DNA of 61,173 nucleotides from Paraglaciecola hydrolytica (GCF_001565895.1 NZ_LSNE01000018.1:17994-79166); one strand, 5' to 3'. Positions 25,936-36,174 are shown, counted from the stretch's first letter. Program-made: numbers and translations. The notes: generated from the letters alone by a model not told the origin.

Positions 25936-28900
25936 TCGAAGGCATTATTCATTGGTCGGTAAAAAATCGCTTTTTTGTGCTGTTGTGTACCGGTATTGTT
26001 ATTTTCTGGGGTTTGTTTGTCATTAAAAACACGCCCGTTGACGCCATCCCTGATCTGTCCGATGTACAAGTTATTATCAAAACCACTTATCCGGGTCAGT
26101 CGCCACAAGTGGTAGAAGATCAAGTAACTTACCCACTGACCACAGCCATGTTGTCGGTACCAGGCGCCACCACAGTGCGTGGTTTTTCGTTTTTTGGCGA
26201 CTCTTACGTGTATGTGATCTTTGATGATAATACCGATATGTATTGGGCGCGCAGCCGAGTATTAGAATATCTATCCCAAGTCTCAGGCAATTTACCTGAT
26301 GCCGCCAAACCACAAATAGGCCCAGATGCCACGGGCGTGGGCTGGATTTTCCTATATGCCTTGGTTGACCGCACAGGCCAACACGACATCAGTCAATTAC
26401 GTTCCATTCAAGATTGGTTTTTAAAGTTTGAATTGCAAACTGTCACGGGGGTATCCGAAGTCGCCACTATTGGCGGTATGGTCAAACAATACCAAGTGAA
26501 TGTAGATCCGGATAAATTACGTGCCTATGGTATTCCCTTAAGTTTGATCCAAACTGCGATTAAACAAGGTAATCAGGAAGTCGGGGCCTCGGTTATTGAA
26601 ATGGCCGAAGCCGAGTATATGGTCAGCGCCACGGGTTACATCAAGGATGTAGACGATCTTGGTGCTATCCCTTTGGGGCTTAATGCCCAAGGCACAGCGC
26701 TACAATTACGCGATGTGGCCGATATTCGTTTAGGCCCACAAATGCGCCGTGGTATTGCCGAGTTAAACGGTGAAGGTGAAGTAACAGGCGGTGTGGTGGT
26801 TATGCGTTCGGGTGGCAACGCTCAGCAAACCATAGCCGCAGTCAAAACTAAATTAGCCAGTTTACAAAGTGGATTGCCTGATGGAGTAGAAGTCGTCACT
26901 GTGTATGACCGCTCCGAACTCATCAATCGTGCCGTAGATAATCTGTGGTCTAAATTGGCCGAAGAACTGCTTATAGTTACCCTAGTATGCGCGGCGTTTT
27001 TGTTTCATTTACGCTCGTCCTTAGTGGCAGTGATTAGCTTACCTCTGGGCATCTTAGTGTCTTTTATCATCATGCATTGGCAAGGTATTAATGCCAATAT
27101 CATGTCGTTGGGTGGTATTGCCATTGCCATTGGCGCCATGACAGATGGGGCCATAGTACTCATCGAAAACATGCATAAACACATCGAAAAAACACCACTG
27201 ACCGATAAAAATCGCTGGCAAATTGTCGCGCAATCCGCCAGCGAAGTAGGTCCTGCGTTGTTTTTTAGCTTGCTGATCATCACCGTGAGCTTTTTGCCGG
27301 TGTTTATCTTGGAGGCCCAAGAAGGCAAGATGTTTGCACCACTGGCCTATACCAAAACCTTTGCTATGGCCGCCTCAGCTGGCCTTGCCATTACCATTAT
27401 CCCGGTGTTGATGGGGTATTTTATCCGCGGAAAAATACCTAACGAGCAACGTAATCCCATCAATCGTGGTTTAACTGCCATGTATTTACCTGTGTTAAAA
27501 CGTGCCCTCGCCTTTCCTAAAACGACCTTAGTGCTGTTATTACTGCTGGCGCTTATCGGTTTTTACCCCATGAACAAATTGGGCAGCGAGTTTATTCCGC
27601 CTTTGGACGAAGGTGATTTGATGTACATGCCTACCACCTACGCCGGTTTATCCATAGGTAAGGCACGGGAGCTTTTGCAACAAACCGATAAACTCATTTA
27701 CACCCTGCCTGAGGTAAAAAACGTTTTTGGTAAAATTGGCCGTGCCGAAAGCGCAACCGATCCCGCGCCCTTAACTATGATGGAATCATTCATTCAGTTA
27801 AAACCCAAAAGTGAATGGCGTGAGGGTTTAACCATAGAGCAATTGCGTCACGAGCTGGATCAATTAGTGCAAATTCCAGGTTTGACCAATGCCTGGGTTA
27901 TGCCCATCAAAACCCGTATCGACATGTTAGCCACAGGCATCAAAACCCCGGTGGGGATCAAGGTCGCAGGCAATGATATTAAGGTGATCCAGCGCATAGG
28001 TCAGGATATTGAAAAAATTCTGACCGACATGCCAGGTACCGCGTCAGTGTATTCTGAGCGGGTGGCAGGCGGACGTTATATCAAAGTGGATATTAACCGT
28101 GAACAAGCCGCCCGTTATGGTTTGAATATCAGCGATGTGCAACAAGTAGTGGCCACTGCCATTGGTGGTATGAATGTTAGCCAAGCGGTTGAAGGTTTAG
28201 AGCGCTACCCCATTAACTTACGTTATCCACAAAGTTATCGAGATTCGCCAGAGCAGCTAGCCTTGTTACCTATAGTCACCAAAAGCGGTCAGCGCATTGC
28301 TTTGGCGGATGTGGCGAACATCTACATTGAAGACGGCCCGCCGGGCATCAAAAGCGAAAACGCCCGCATCAATGGTTGGACCTACATAGATATCGATGAT
28401 ATCGACGTAGGCACTTATGTGGATAAGGCCTCAGCGCGTTTAGCAGAATCACTCGACTTGCCCACTGGTTACAGTCTTAATTGGGCTGGCCAGTATGAGT
28501 ACATGCAAAGGGCCAAACAAAAACTCACGTATGTCATCCCCCTCACTTTAGCCATTATTGTGATCTTGCTGTATTTAAACTTTCGGCGTTTTGCTGAGGT
28601 GGCGATCATTTTACTCACCCTACCCTTTGCTTTGATTGGTGGGATTTGGCTGATCTATCTGCTCAACTTTAATTTGTCGGTCGCCGTGGGGGTGGGTTTT
28701 ATTGCTTTAGCCGGGGTGGCCGTCGAAATTGGCGTATTGATGTTGGTTTACCTAAACCAGAGCTATGAGCAGTTAATCCATGACAGTGAACAAGCCAATA
28801 AGCCTCTCAAACAAGAGCACTTGGTCGACGCCATATTACAAGGCGCGGGCATGCGCGTCAGGCCCATAGTCATGACAGTGGCCACCGTCATCTTTGGTTT

Positions 28901-29072
28901 ATTGCCGGTCATTTATGGCACAGGTACGGGTTCAGAAGTCATGAGCCGCATTGCCGCGCCTATGGTAGGCGGCATGGTGAGTGCGCTGTTATTGTCCTTG
29001 TTACTGGTGCCTGTGGTTTATATGCTTTGGCGACAAAATCAAATTAAAAGGAATAAGAATAATGGCACATAA
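25932..29072 (+). CDS. cusA: Copper/silver efflux RND transporter, CusA type
   Basis: This 1046-residue inner-membrane proton-driven pump is of the heavy-metal RND family, with twelve transmembrane helices and two large periplasmic loops. Family hallmarks are visible: NTPVDAIPDLSDVQVI near the N-terminus, GGIAIAIGAMTDGAIVLIEN in TM4 (Asp for proton relay) and GVAVEIGVLMLVYL in TM10. Met residues matching the CusA three-Met copper site are present in DLMYMPTTYAG, LTMMESFIQLK and TRIDMLATGIK, supporting monovalent Cu/Ag rather than Zn/Co substrates. It ends the cusCBA operon. Confidence 0.93.
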   Translation: MIEGIIHWSVKNRFFVLLCTGIVIFWGLFVIKNTPVDAIPDLSDVQVIIKTTYPGQSPQVVEDQVTYPLTTAMLSVPGATTVRGFSFFGDSYVYVIFDDNTDMYWARSRVLEYLSQVSGNLPDAAKPQIGPDATGVGWIFLYALVDRTGQHDISQLRSIQDWFLKFELQTVTGVSEVATIGGMVKQYQVNVDPDKLRAYGIPLSLIQTAIKQGNQEVGASVIEMAEAEYMVSATGYIKDVDDLGAIPLGLNAQGTALQLRDVADIRLGPQMRRGIAELNGEGEVTGGVVVMRSGGNAQQTIAAVKTKLASLQSGLPDGVEVVTVYDRSELINRAVDNLWSKLAEELLIVTLVCAAFLFHLRSSLVAVISLPLGILVSFIIMHWQGINANIMSLGGIAIAIGAMTDGAIVLIENMHKHIEKTPLTDKNRWQIVAQSASEVGPALFFSLLIITVSFLPVFILEAQEGKMFAPLAYTKTFAMAASAGLAITIIPVLMGYFIRGKIPNEQRNPINRGLTAMYLPVLKRALAFPKTTLVLLLLLALIGFYPMNKLGSEFIPPLDEGDLMYMPTTYAGLSIGKARELLQQTDKLIYTLPEVKNVFGKIGRAESATDPAPLTMMESFIQLKPKSEWREGLTIEQLRHELDQLVQIPGLTNAWVMPIKTRIDMLATGIKTPVGIKVAGNDIKVIQRIGQDIEKILTDMPGTASVYSERVAGGRYIKVDINREQAARYGLNISDVQQVVATAIGGMNVSQAVEGLERYPINLRYPQSYRDSPEQLALLPIVTKSGQRIALADVANIYIEDGPPGIKSENARINGWTYIDIDDIDVGTYVDKASARLAESLDLPTGYSLNWAGQYEYMQRAKQKLTYVIPLTLAIIVILLYLNFRRFAEVAIILLTLPFALIGGIWLIYLLNFNLSVAVGVGFIALAGVAVEIGVLMLVYLNQSYEQLIHDSEQANKPLKQEHLVDAILQGAGMRVRPIVMTVATVIFGLLPVIYGTGTGSEVMSRIAAPMVGGMVSALLLSLLLVPVVYMLWRQNQIKRNKNNGT

Positions 29073-29174
29073 CTTGGACATCCAGATGGCTAAATGCTAG
29101 CGTTAGTTAACGTTTAACGATCATCTTAAACAACTGGCATTAACACAGTTTGATTTTTACATTACGGAGCGATT

Positions 29175-30467
29175 ATGAAATTAGAGTCATTGGCACTACA
29201 TCACGGCTATAAATCTGAAGCCACCACCAAGGCCGCAGCTGTACCTATTTATCAAACCACCTCTTACACCTTTGATGATACTCAACATGGTGCAGATTTG
29301 TTTGATCTCAAAGTAGCTGGCAACATCTATACCCGTATCATGAATCCCACTACTGATGTCTTAGAGCAGCGCTTAGCCGCCATTGAAGGTGGCATTGCCG
29401 CATTAGCTGTTGCCTCTGGAATGGCTGCCATAACCTATGCGATTCAAGCGCTAACCCAAGTAGGTGATAACATCGTCAGTACCAGCCAATTATACGGCGG
29501 TACTTACAACCTATTCGCCCATACTTTGCCACGCCAAGGTGTTGAAGTACGCATGGCCGCCTTTGATGATTTTGCCGGTTTAGAAGCCCTCATTGATGAC
29601 AAAACTAAAGCCCTATTTTGTGAGTCCATCGGCAACCCAGCAGGCAACATAGTTGATCTGCAACGTTTAGCCGACATTGCCCATAAACATGGGGTACCAC
29701 TCATTGTGGATAATACCGTGGCCACACCTGTGTTATGCCGCGCTTTTGATCATGGTGCCGACATCATTGTGCATTCGTTAACCAAATACATTGGTGGTCA
29801 TGGCACGACTATTGGCGGCGTGATCATCGATTCAGGTAAATTTGATTGGGTAGCCAATAAAAAACGTTTTGCGGTACTTAACGAGCCCGACCCTTCTTAT
29901 CACGGTGTGGTGTATACCGAAGCCTTTGGGCCCGCCGCTTTTATTGGCCGTTGCCGCGTAGTGCCTTTACGTAATACCGGTGCTGCGTTAGCGCCACAAA
30001 GCGCGTTTTTACTACTACAAGGTTTAGAGACTTTAAGCTTAAGAATGGAGCGTCACTGTAGTAACGCCCTAGCCTTAGCTAAATTTTTAGAGAAACATCC
30101 TAAGATCAGCTGGGTTAACTATGCCGCCTTACCAAACAGTCCATTCCAAGCAAACTGCCAAAAAATCACTGGCGGCAAAGCCTCTGGCATTATCAGTTTT
30201 GGCATCAAAGCCGACTCAGCCGAACAAAGCAAAGTCGCAGGGGGCAAGTTTATCGACGCCCTGCAAATGATACTACGCTTAGTTAATATAGGTGATGCCA
30301 AGTCACTAGCCTGCCACCCTGCCAGTACCACTCACCGCCAATTAAGCCCACAAGAACTGGCCAAAGCGGGCGTATCAGAAGACTTAGTGCGCATATCGGT
30401 AGGTATTGAACATATCGACGACATTATCGCCGATGTCAGCCAAGCTTTAGATAAAGCCACGGCTTAA
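29175..30467 (+). CDS. metY: O-acetylhomoserine aminocarboxypropyltransferase (sulfhydrylase)
   Basis: MetY makes homocysteine from O-acetylhomoserine and sulfide with PLP. The 430-residue length (longer than MetB/MetC), the opening LALHHGYKSEATTKAAAVPIYQTTSY, the PLP-binding HSLTKYIGGHGTTIGG (Schiff-base Lys) and the C-terminal RLVNIGDAKSLACHPASTTH are characteristic. There is a well-placed ribosome site (ACGGAG). The gene is monocistronic with a terminator about 50 nt past the stop codon. Confidence 0.92.
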   Translation: MKLESLALHHGYKSEATTKAAAVPIYQTTSYTFDDTQHGADLFDLKVAGNIYTRIMNPTTDVLEQRLAAIEGGIAALAVASGMAAITYAIQALTQVGDNIVSTSQLYGGTYNLFAHTLPRQGVEVRMAAFDDFAGLEALIDDKTKALFCESIGNPAGNIVDLQRLADIAHKHGVPLIVDNTVATPVLCRAFDHGADIIVHSLTKYIGGHGTTIGGVIIDSGKFDWVANKKRFAVLNEPDPSYHGVVYTEAFGPAAFIGRCRVVPLRNTGAALAPQSAFLLLQGLETLSLRMERHCSNALALAKFLEKHPKISWVNYAALPNSPFQANCQKITGGKASGIISFGIKADSAEQSKVAGGKFIDALQMILRLVNIGDAKSLACHPASTTHRQLSPQELAKAGVSEDLVRISVGIEHIDDIIADVSQALDKATA

Positions 30468-30486
30468 GCGAAAAGCAGCTGCGAGT

Positions 30487-30508
30487 AAATAGATACTAGC
30501 TGCTAGTT
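30487..30508. repeat. Intergenic repeat containing AATAGATACTAG with a small hairpin
   Basis: AAATAGATACTAG is followed by CTGCTAGT, so ACTAGC-TGCTAGT can fold. The same 12-13 nt starts the hairpin at 60577-60603 after the mechanosensitive channel gene. This is a shared element at two gene 3' ends. Confidence 0.35.
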
Positions 30509-30517
30509 AAAAGACAA

Positions 30518-30544
30518 AAAACGCCATCGTCTGATGGCGTTTTA
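30518..30544 (+). terminator. Intrinsic terminator of metY
   Basis: Stem AAAACGCCATC-type (ACGCCATC / GATGGCGT core, loop GTCT) followed by TTTTA. Confidence 0.88.
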
Positions 30545-30756
30545 TTATTGCTATGATGATCATGGGACTAATTCCGTTAACCATTGTATAAAAAACCTGC
30601 GACTTGACTGACGTTAGACAAATAACCGATAGTTGCGTGATCGTAAATAATTATAACTAATCACATCCTCCCTTTTGGGCACTGGGTTCAAGTCAATCAA
30701 TAACTTACGATAGGATGTCAGTGCTTATCTATCAACTTCGTCGGGAAACAAATTTT

Positions 30757-32472
30757 ATGAACCGCGTTAATCAGTTTTGTCTCAGTCTTACCTTAATAGC
30801 CAGTATCAGTGCCTGCACCGATTCCCCCCCGCTGATTGAGGATAACAAGCTTGACCATAGTGCAGAAACCCAAGTGGCTTCAACGACGGTTGACGGTCAA
30901 CGTCTATCCAATATTGTTCAAGTGTTGGCATCAGATGAATTCGAGGGTCGTGCACCCGGCGGACCGGGCGAAGCAAAAACCCTTGCTTATTTGGTCGAGC
31001 AGTTTAAGTCAATTGGTCTTGAGCCCGGAGGAGTGGATGGCTCATGGACTCAGTCAGTTCCCTTGATCCATACTCAATTAGCCCAAAATGGTAAATTGAG
31101 TGTGGCAATAGGTGATACAAGCCAATCCTGGCAACAAGGTTTTGATGTTGCTGTTAGTACGGCACGTGCAGTAGAAACTGTCGAAATTGATTCGGCTCCG
31201 TTAGTATTTGTTGGTTTTGGTGCCAGTGCGCCAGAGCGAGATTGGGACGATTTTGCTGATATTGATTTAACCGGCAAAGTAGCGGTATTTTTGGTCAATG
31301 ACCCCGATTTTTCGGCCACAGCTGACGAGCCAGTAGCGGGACGCTTTGGTAATAAACGCATGACATATTATGGCCGCTGGACATATAAATACGAAGAAGC
31401 GGCACGCCGTGGAGCTCTTGCAGCATTGGTGATCCATGAACCTAAAGCAGCGGGTTATGGATGGAATGTGGCAGCATCATCACCAGGAGAAAAATTTGCG
31501 CTGGCTCAAACTAGCGATCCTTTACCCCCACTGTTACAGGGTTGGTTGCAATATGATGCGGCTGCGGTCATGTTTGCCGCTGCTGGGCTCGATCTTGCCG
31601 AACAACGCAAACTCGCACGACGAGATGATTTCTCTGCGTTTGAACTACCTCAGGTATCTTTGAGTGCAAGCTTTAAGGTTGCTCTTGAAAAAATTGACTC
31701 ACAAAATGTACTCGCGCGCCTGCCGGGTACAACCCAGGCTGATGAGACCTTGATGGTGTCTTCTCATTGGGATGCTTATGGTCAGGGTGAGCCAGATGCG
31801 CAGGGTCGCATTGTGCGCCCGGGAGCCAATGATGACGCACTTGGTACGGCAGGTGTAATAGAACTGGCCAGAGTGCTTAAAGCCGGCAGGCCGATGGCGC
31901 GCAGCGTTGTGTTTGCCGTGTGGACCGCAGAAGAAAGTGGCCTGCTTGGCTCAGCCGCTTATGCCACGCAGCCGATTTATCCAATGCATTCAACCGTCGC
32001 TAATCTTACCTTAGATATTTTGCAAACGGCCGGTCCGGCGCGTGATGTTATTTTAGTTGGCGAAGGTCAAAGTGATTTGGAAGACGATCTAAGCCGAGCT
32101 GCAGCTTTGCAATCTCGTGTGGTAACGCCAGAAAATCTGCCAGAAAATGGTCTGTTCTTTCGCGCTGATCATTTTTCTTTAGCACGGCAAGGCGTACCTG
32201 TATTACTAATTATGGGGATCGCTGGCGGGGCTGACTTAGTTGAAGGTGGCCGTGTTGCCGGCGATCAATGGATTGCCGATTACACTGGCAATTGCTATCA
32301 CCAGACCTGCGATGCGTGGAGTGCCGATTGGGATTTACGTGGCGCGATTGATGACATTGAATTATTTCACACTATCTTGCGGGAACTAGGTGATTCAACG
32401 CGCTGGCCTCAGTGGAAGACAGGTTCTGAATTTCGCGCTATTCGCTCAAAAACCGATAAGCTGCGTGAATAA
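30757..32472 (+). CDS. M28 family aminopeptidase-like lipoprotein
   Basis: This 571-residue lipoprotein (lipobox ISAC, Cys20 from the ATG at 30757) has an inserted PA-type domain (about 150-300) and an M28 dizinc peptidase domain. Ligands are visible: His/Asp in SSHWDAYGQG, Asp in RPGANDDALG, the Glu pair in WTAEESGLLGS, Asp in LTLDILQT and His in FFRADHFSLARQGVPV. Such enzymes release N-terminal residues from peptides outside the cytoplasm. The start is set at 30757 because the 14 preceding residues would disrupt the lipoprotein signal. The gene has somewhat higher GC than its neighbours. Confidence 0.88.
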   Translation: MNRVNQFCLSLTLIASISACTDSPPLIEDNKLDHSAETQVASTTVDGQRLSNIVQVLASDEFEGRAPGGPGEAKTLAYLVEQFKSIGLEPGGVDGSWTQSVPLIHTQLAQNGKLSVAIGDTSQSWQQGFDVAVSTARAVETVEIDSAPLVFVGFGASAPERDWDDFADIDLTGKVAVFLVNDPDFSATADEPVAGRFGNKRMTYYGRWTYKYEEAARRGALAALVIHEPKAAGYGWNVAASSPGEKFALAQTSDPLPPLLQGWLQYDAAAVMFAAAGLDLAEQRKLARRDDFSAFELPQVSLSASFKVALEKIDSQNVLARLPGTTQADETLMVSSHWDAYGQGEPDAQGRIVRPGANDDALGTAGVIELARVLKAGRPMARSVVFAVWTAEESGLLGSAAYATQPIYPMHSTVANLTLDILQTAGPARDVILVGEGQSDLEDDLSRAAALQSRVVTPENLPENGLFFRADHFSLARQGVPVLLIMGIAGGADLVEGGRVAGDQWIADYTGNCYHQTCDAWSADWDLRGAIDDIELFHTILRELGDSTRWPQWKTGSEFRAIRSKTDKLRE

Positions 32473-32592
32473 CCCTCAGCAATTTAACAACTCAAAACAA
32501 GTATGCGAGCAACTAACCGTTTTAGCGTTAAACGCAGACTGTCATCGATTGAATTTTTCTATCAAGCGATGATGTTAGCTTGCAATCCCTTG

Positions 32593-33453
32593 TTATAAAG
32601 AAAAACGCTCACGTAAAAAATGCGCGATACCATCTTTATGATGATGTCCAATGACCGAACTTGCAGCTCGTTTTATCTCTGCTTTAGCGTTGTCAGGTGC
32701 GTAACTTTCATCCGCCAAAGCAAACATACTTAAATCGTTATCGCCATCACCAAAACACATAACCTTACTCGCACCTAGTTGTTTTTTTAAGTTCATCACC
32801 GCAGCGCCTTTATTCGCTAAACAATGATGCACATCTAGCCACATTAAATTGTTGCCTTCTATGGCCATGCCAGAATAGGCAATAAGATTGCCATGGCGAT
32901 TAAGCTCCATCCATATTTTATGCATGGTATCAGCGGCGCCAATCATACTAATGTTGGTGACTTGGCTATCCAATGGCAGGGCTTCTAAAGGTAAGATTAT
33001 TGCTTCGGGTGCAGAAAAGAACTTTTCAACCAGTCTTTTTTCTGCTTCGTGGCGAGTTTCAGAGTGAAAAATAACATGATGGTGATCCTGCTCAGATTTA
33101 AAACCAATGGCATTCACAAATGGCGTAATGCCATGTACCAAGGCGCAATTAATCACACTTGCAACCTCGGCCTGACTGAGTAAGTTATCCAAAGTGAGAT
33201 GTTGCAGTTTTGGATCCCATATAGTCACGCCATTATTATAAATGTGGGGCAAGTCAAAGTTATGTCCGGCTAAAATGCGTTGCGCCGACAACTTAGTGCG
33301 GCCCGTTGCAACGGTAAAAGCGATGTCTTTTTCTTTCAACAGCAATAGTGTGTCACGGGTGAAGGTGGATATCTCCGATTCATCGTTTAATAAGGTGCCA
33401 TCAAGGTCAAAAAATATAAGCTGCATATTGGTATCAATCAGAGTTAGGGGCAC
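32593..33453 (-). CDS. Cof-type HAD-superfamily phosphatase
   Basis: This 286-residue cytoplasmic phosphatase is of the HAD IIB (Cof/YidA/YbhA) group. Motif I FFDLDGTLLNDE carries the nucleophile and acid Asp, motif II lies in TVATGRTKLSA, and motif IV is CFGDGDNDLSMF preceded by the conserved Lys in NKGAAVMNLKKQLG. Members dephosphorylate sugar phosphates, flavin or PLP, and the specific substrate is not readable. The GTG at 33453 has a good GAGGG site 7 nt upstream; an ATG 27 nt later (MQLIFFDLDG) is the alternative start. Confidence 0.88.
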   Translation of the reverse strand: MPLTLIDTNMQLIFFDLDGTLLNDESEISTFTRDTLLLLKEKDIAFTVATGRTKLSAQRILAGHNFDLPHIYNNGVTIWDPKLQHLTLDNLLSQAEVASVINCALVHGITPFVNAIGFKSEQDHHHVIFHSETRHEAEKRLVEKFFSAPEAIILPLEALPLDSQVTNISMIGAADTMHKIWMELNRHGNLIAYSGMAIEGNNLMWLDVHHCLANKGAAVMNLKKQLGASKVMCFGDGDNDLSMFALADESYAPDNAKAEIKRAASSVIGHHHKDGIAHFLRERFSL

Positions 33454-33612
33454 TTATGCACCCTCGTTTTTAAGAATAGTTTTTGCCAAGCGACAACCGC
33501 CGCCAATGCCACATAAAGTCGAGGTATTAAAACACAAGTTGTAGGTCTGCCTCTACCTTACAAAAAGTGTTTTATTATCAACCTTAAGTAAAGAGTACTA
33601 AGGCTGCAATGA

Positions 33613-33831
33613 TCACTTCCATCCTTGTTGCCATTGCAATGGATCTTTTAGACTTTGCCATTGAATAAGTGTACTGCGCTTAGTCATGATTGCTTCAATA
33701 CTGCAACTAAGCACTTGGCCTTCTTCGTCAAATTCAATCTCGCTGATGATAAAATGTTTTTCTTTATTCTGCGGTTTAAGCGCCGTCCATTTGCTGTTTA
33801 ATAGTTTTTTGGGATTAATCATCAGGGCCAT
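33613..33831 (-). CDS. Small Trp-rich protein of the TIGR02450 family
   Basis: This 72-residue protein carries the family signature NPKKLLNSKWTALKPQNKEK followed by HFIISEIEFDEEGQVLSCSIEAI, and ends in WQSLKDPLQWQQGWK. Function is unknown. I start at ATG 33831 (AGGA 7 nt upstream), which gives the normal length of about 70 residues; a longer upstream extension has no family support. Confidence 0.8.
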   Translation of the reverse strand: MALMINPKKLLNSKWTALKPQNKEKHFIISEIEFDEEGQVLSCSIEAIMTKRSTLIQWQSLKDPLQWQQGWK

Positions 33832-33995
33832 AGTTTGTCCTACTTCAAGATGTGCGCCATTTATAGCCAAACCACTTGGAAACGCTGAAACTCGCCTTTC
33901 CAAGTCGTTCGGTATTAAGCTTTGCCATGATGATATATAAGCAGACTAGACCTTTTTGGATCAACTTTATGCCGTTTTATATTGAACTAATATGC

Positions 33996-36104
33996 TTAAG
34001 CCCCAAATTTCACGCGCACCCCAGCATTAGCAATAAAACCGTCATTTCGTGACCAAATATCTGTGGTCCATTGGCCACTAGCGGTTCTTGAAGGCAATAA
34101 CAGTGGATGTTCATCGGTCTGTTTAACATCTAATAAGTTTTCTAGATTGATAAACCAACTGAATCGCCCAGTAGTAATTTCGCCCATCAAACCTAAGTGC
34201 CAATAAGGATTCGACTCATCCATATAAGGGTTGTCGTTCAAACGTTGCACTCCAGTGTAATAAGCTTCGAAGCCCACTCTAAAATTACCATGTTGCTCCC
34301 ACATCGCCACAAAACCAGCAGAGTGTTCTGGGGTTAATGCAATCTCTCGTCTGCCTTGGGCATCCGGTGATTCTTCTGTGGCATCTAAATACAAATAACT
34401 GGCTGTCAGTTTGAGATCTTGCCAGCGGTAACGTAACAAGACTTCAGAGCCTCGAATTTGGCTTTCGCCCTGTGCATTAACCAAGCGAACTCGGTCTAAT
34501 TCACCATTACCATTACTGGCTGAAAATGCCTCCAATTCAGTGGCATTTTCTACGTTTGAGGCAAATAAAGTGACACTGGTTTCGATATTTTCATAGGTAT
34601 AAGTGAAATCAAGTGACGCCGTTTCAGCCAGCTCTTCTTGCAAATTTTGGATGTCGGCAAGTCGCGATAAGCTACTGGCTTCAATTTCTTCCACAAAAGG
34701 AGTTGGCGCGTAATACCCCTGGCCATAAGAGCCGCGGATGGTTAAGTTGCCAGGTCGATACAACAGCGACACTCGTGGACTAAATTGACTGCCATATTCG
34801 CTATGATCATCCACGCGAGCGCTAAAAGAGGTGGTCACTTGCTCACTAAGCTCATAATCCAACTGGGCAAATAACCCAGGCACGTCATACGCATAATCAA
34901 ACTGTGGATAGGTCAGCGAGCTGTAATTTTCCGATTGATAGGCAAGCCCTACGACCCAATCACTCCTGTCGTTATATCCGGCAATGCTGCTTTCGAGTAA
35001 GTAACTTTCGTGTTGATCATCTTCGTTTATGTCGCCATAAACATGGTCGTGCTCTTGCACCATGGCCGACGCACGGGTATTAAATGTCAGGCTATCCAAT
35101 ACTGGCATGGTAAAGACCACGCCGCCGTCCATACGCTGTGAATTTTGTAACTGGGTAAACGACGTCCCATCGGCAACGCTATACCCGGGCAAATTTCCGC
35201 CTGCGCGTCGTTCAGTCATAAAACCCGCCGTCGCATACAGGGTTTGGCCCTCGTCACCAGACCAAAACAAGCGAGGGCGTGCGGTGTAGCGTTCATAACC
35301 GGCTAAATCAATCCAGCCATCATTATCAATATCTTGTTTTTGCTGATGGTGAGCACCCGCCGTTAACGAACCTTTTAGGTCTGTACTGAGTGGTGTTTCA
35401 ATGTAGGTAGTAAGATCCTGTCCGTCACGGGTCGTCAGGTTTAACAAGGTTTCACCGCTGAATTCATCACCCGGTTGGCGCGAAACAAGGTTAATCACAC
35501 CGCCAAGGGCTGAGCCACCATACAAGGATGAAGCCGAACCTTTGATGATCTCCACCCGCCCCAAATCGGTAGGCGGAATTTGTAATAGACCGATAGACGA
35601 AGCATTACCATAAAGCGGCAAACCATCGGCTAATAATTGGGTATAACGCCCATACAAACCTTGCAAGCGAATATTGGCACTGCCTAAAGCGGGTGAGGTG
35701 GTTTGCACACGCACTCCACCGGTTTCAGCCACCAACATCGATATATTGCCGGGTCGCATGGCCGCTTTTTCTTCAATTTCTTCTCGAATGATCAGCTCAA
35801 CACGAATAGGTTGATCGTCAGCAATGCGCCCTGAACGCGTAGCTTGCACGATGATTTTTTCCACTTCGTCGTCATGTTCGTGCCCATGCTCATCATCATG
35901 GTGAGCCCCCTCTTCGCCTTCATCGTGATGTTTATATTCATCATGATGGTCTCCCTCATCGTGCTGGTCATCTTTGTCTGCATCAATGATCAAGGCTTTT
36001 GATTGAGAGTGAGTGGTGGTAAGTGGGCTAAGTTCATCAGCATCACTGAGTGGAACAACACCAAGGGCAACAAGGATTAGACTAAAGGGAAAAACACGAG
36101 ACAT
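33996..36104 (-). CDS. TonB-dependent receptor with His/Asp-rich N-terminal segment (metal-related)
   Basis: This 702-residue outer-membrane receptor has a signal peptide (SLILVALGVVPLSDADE), then a His/Asp/Glu-rich stretch (about 38-78, many HHDE/HDDEHGHEHDD units), a TonB-box-like EKIIVQATR, the plug domain (GNISMLVAETGGVRVQTTS ... VEIIKGSASSLYGGSALGGVINL) and a 22-strand barrel ending in GVRVKFGA. His-rich segments near the plug occur in zinc- and copper-linked receptors such as ZnuD. The start at ATG 36104 is preferred to TTG 36110. It is divergent from a CadR/PbrR-like regulator, with a MerR-type promoter upstream. Confidence 0.88.
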   Translation of the reverse strand: MSRVFPFSLILVALGVVPLSDADELSPLTTTHSQSKALIIDADKDDQHDEGDHHDEYKHHDEGEEGAHHDDEHGHEHDDEVEKIIVQATRSGRIADDQPIRVELIIREEIEEKAAMRPGNISMLVAETGGVRVQTTSPALGSANIRLQGLYGRYTQLLADGLPLYGNASSIGLLQIPPTDLGRVEIIKGSASSLYGGSALGGVINLVSRQPGDEFSGETLLNLTTRDGQDLTTYIETPLSTDLKGSLTAGAHHQQKQDIDNDGWIDLAGYERYTARPRLFWSGDEGQTLYATAGFMTERRAGGNLPGYSVADGTSFTQLQNSQRMDGGVVFTMPVLDSLTFNTRASAMVQEHDHVYGDINEDDQHESYLLESSIAGYNDRSDWVVGLAYQSENYSSLTYPQFDYAYDVPGLFAQLDYELSEQVTTSFSARVDDHSEYGSQFSPRVSLLYRPGNLTIRGSYGQGYYAPTPFVEEIEASSLSRLADIQNLQEELAETASLDFTYTYENIETSVTLFASNVENATELEAFSASNGNGELDRVRLVNAQGESQIRGSEVLLRYRWQDLKLTASYLYLDATEESPDAQGRREIALTPEHSAGFVAMWEQHGNFRVGFEAYYTGVQRLNDNPYMDESNPYWHLGLMGEITTGRFSWFINLENLLDVKQTDEHPLLLPSRTASGQWTTDIWSRNDGFIANAGVRVKFGA

Positions 36105-36143
36105 TGACAACTTCTTGAATCAGGTGAATAAATGATATGCTTA

Positions 36144-36174
36144 AGACTAAAGCTTACAGTAACTGGAAGGTCAA
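36144..36174 (-). promoter_or_regulatory. MerR-type long-spacer promoter/operator of the TonB-dependent receptor
   Basis: On the minus strand TTGACC (36174-36169) and TAGTCT (36149-36144) are separated by 19 nt. The spacer carries the imperfect dyad ACCTTCC-N7-GTAAGCT with a perfect CAGT-T-ACTG core. A 19-20 nt spacer with a central dyad is the hallmark of promoters activated by metal-sensing MerR proteins (CueR, ZntR, CadR). The receptor start codon is 40 nt downstream. Confidence 0.7.

Noticed and set aside
33832-33903. N-terminal extension of the TIGR02450 protein
   Set aside because: Family members start at about M-x-x-x-N-P-K-K-L-L, and the AGGA ribosome site fits 33831.
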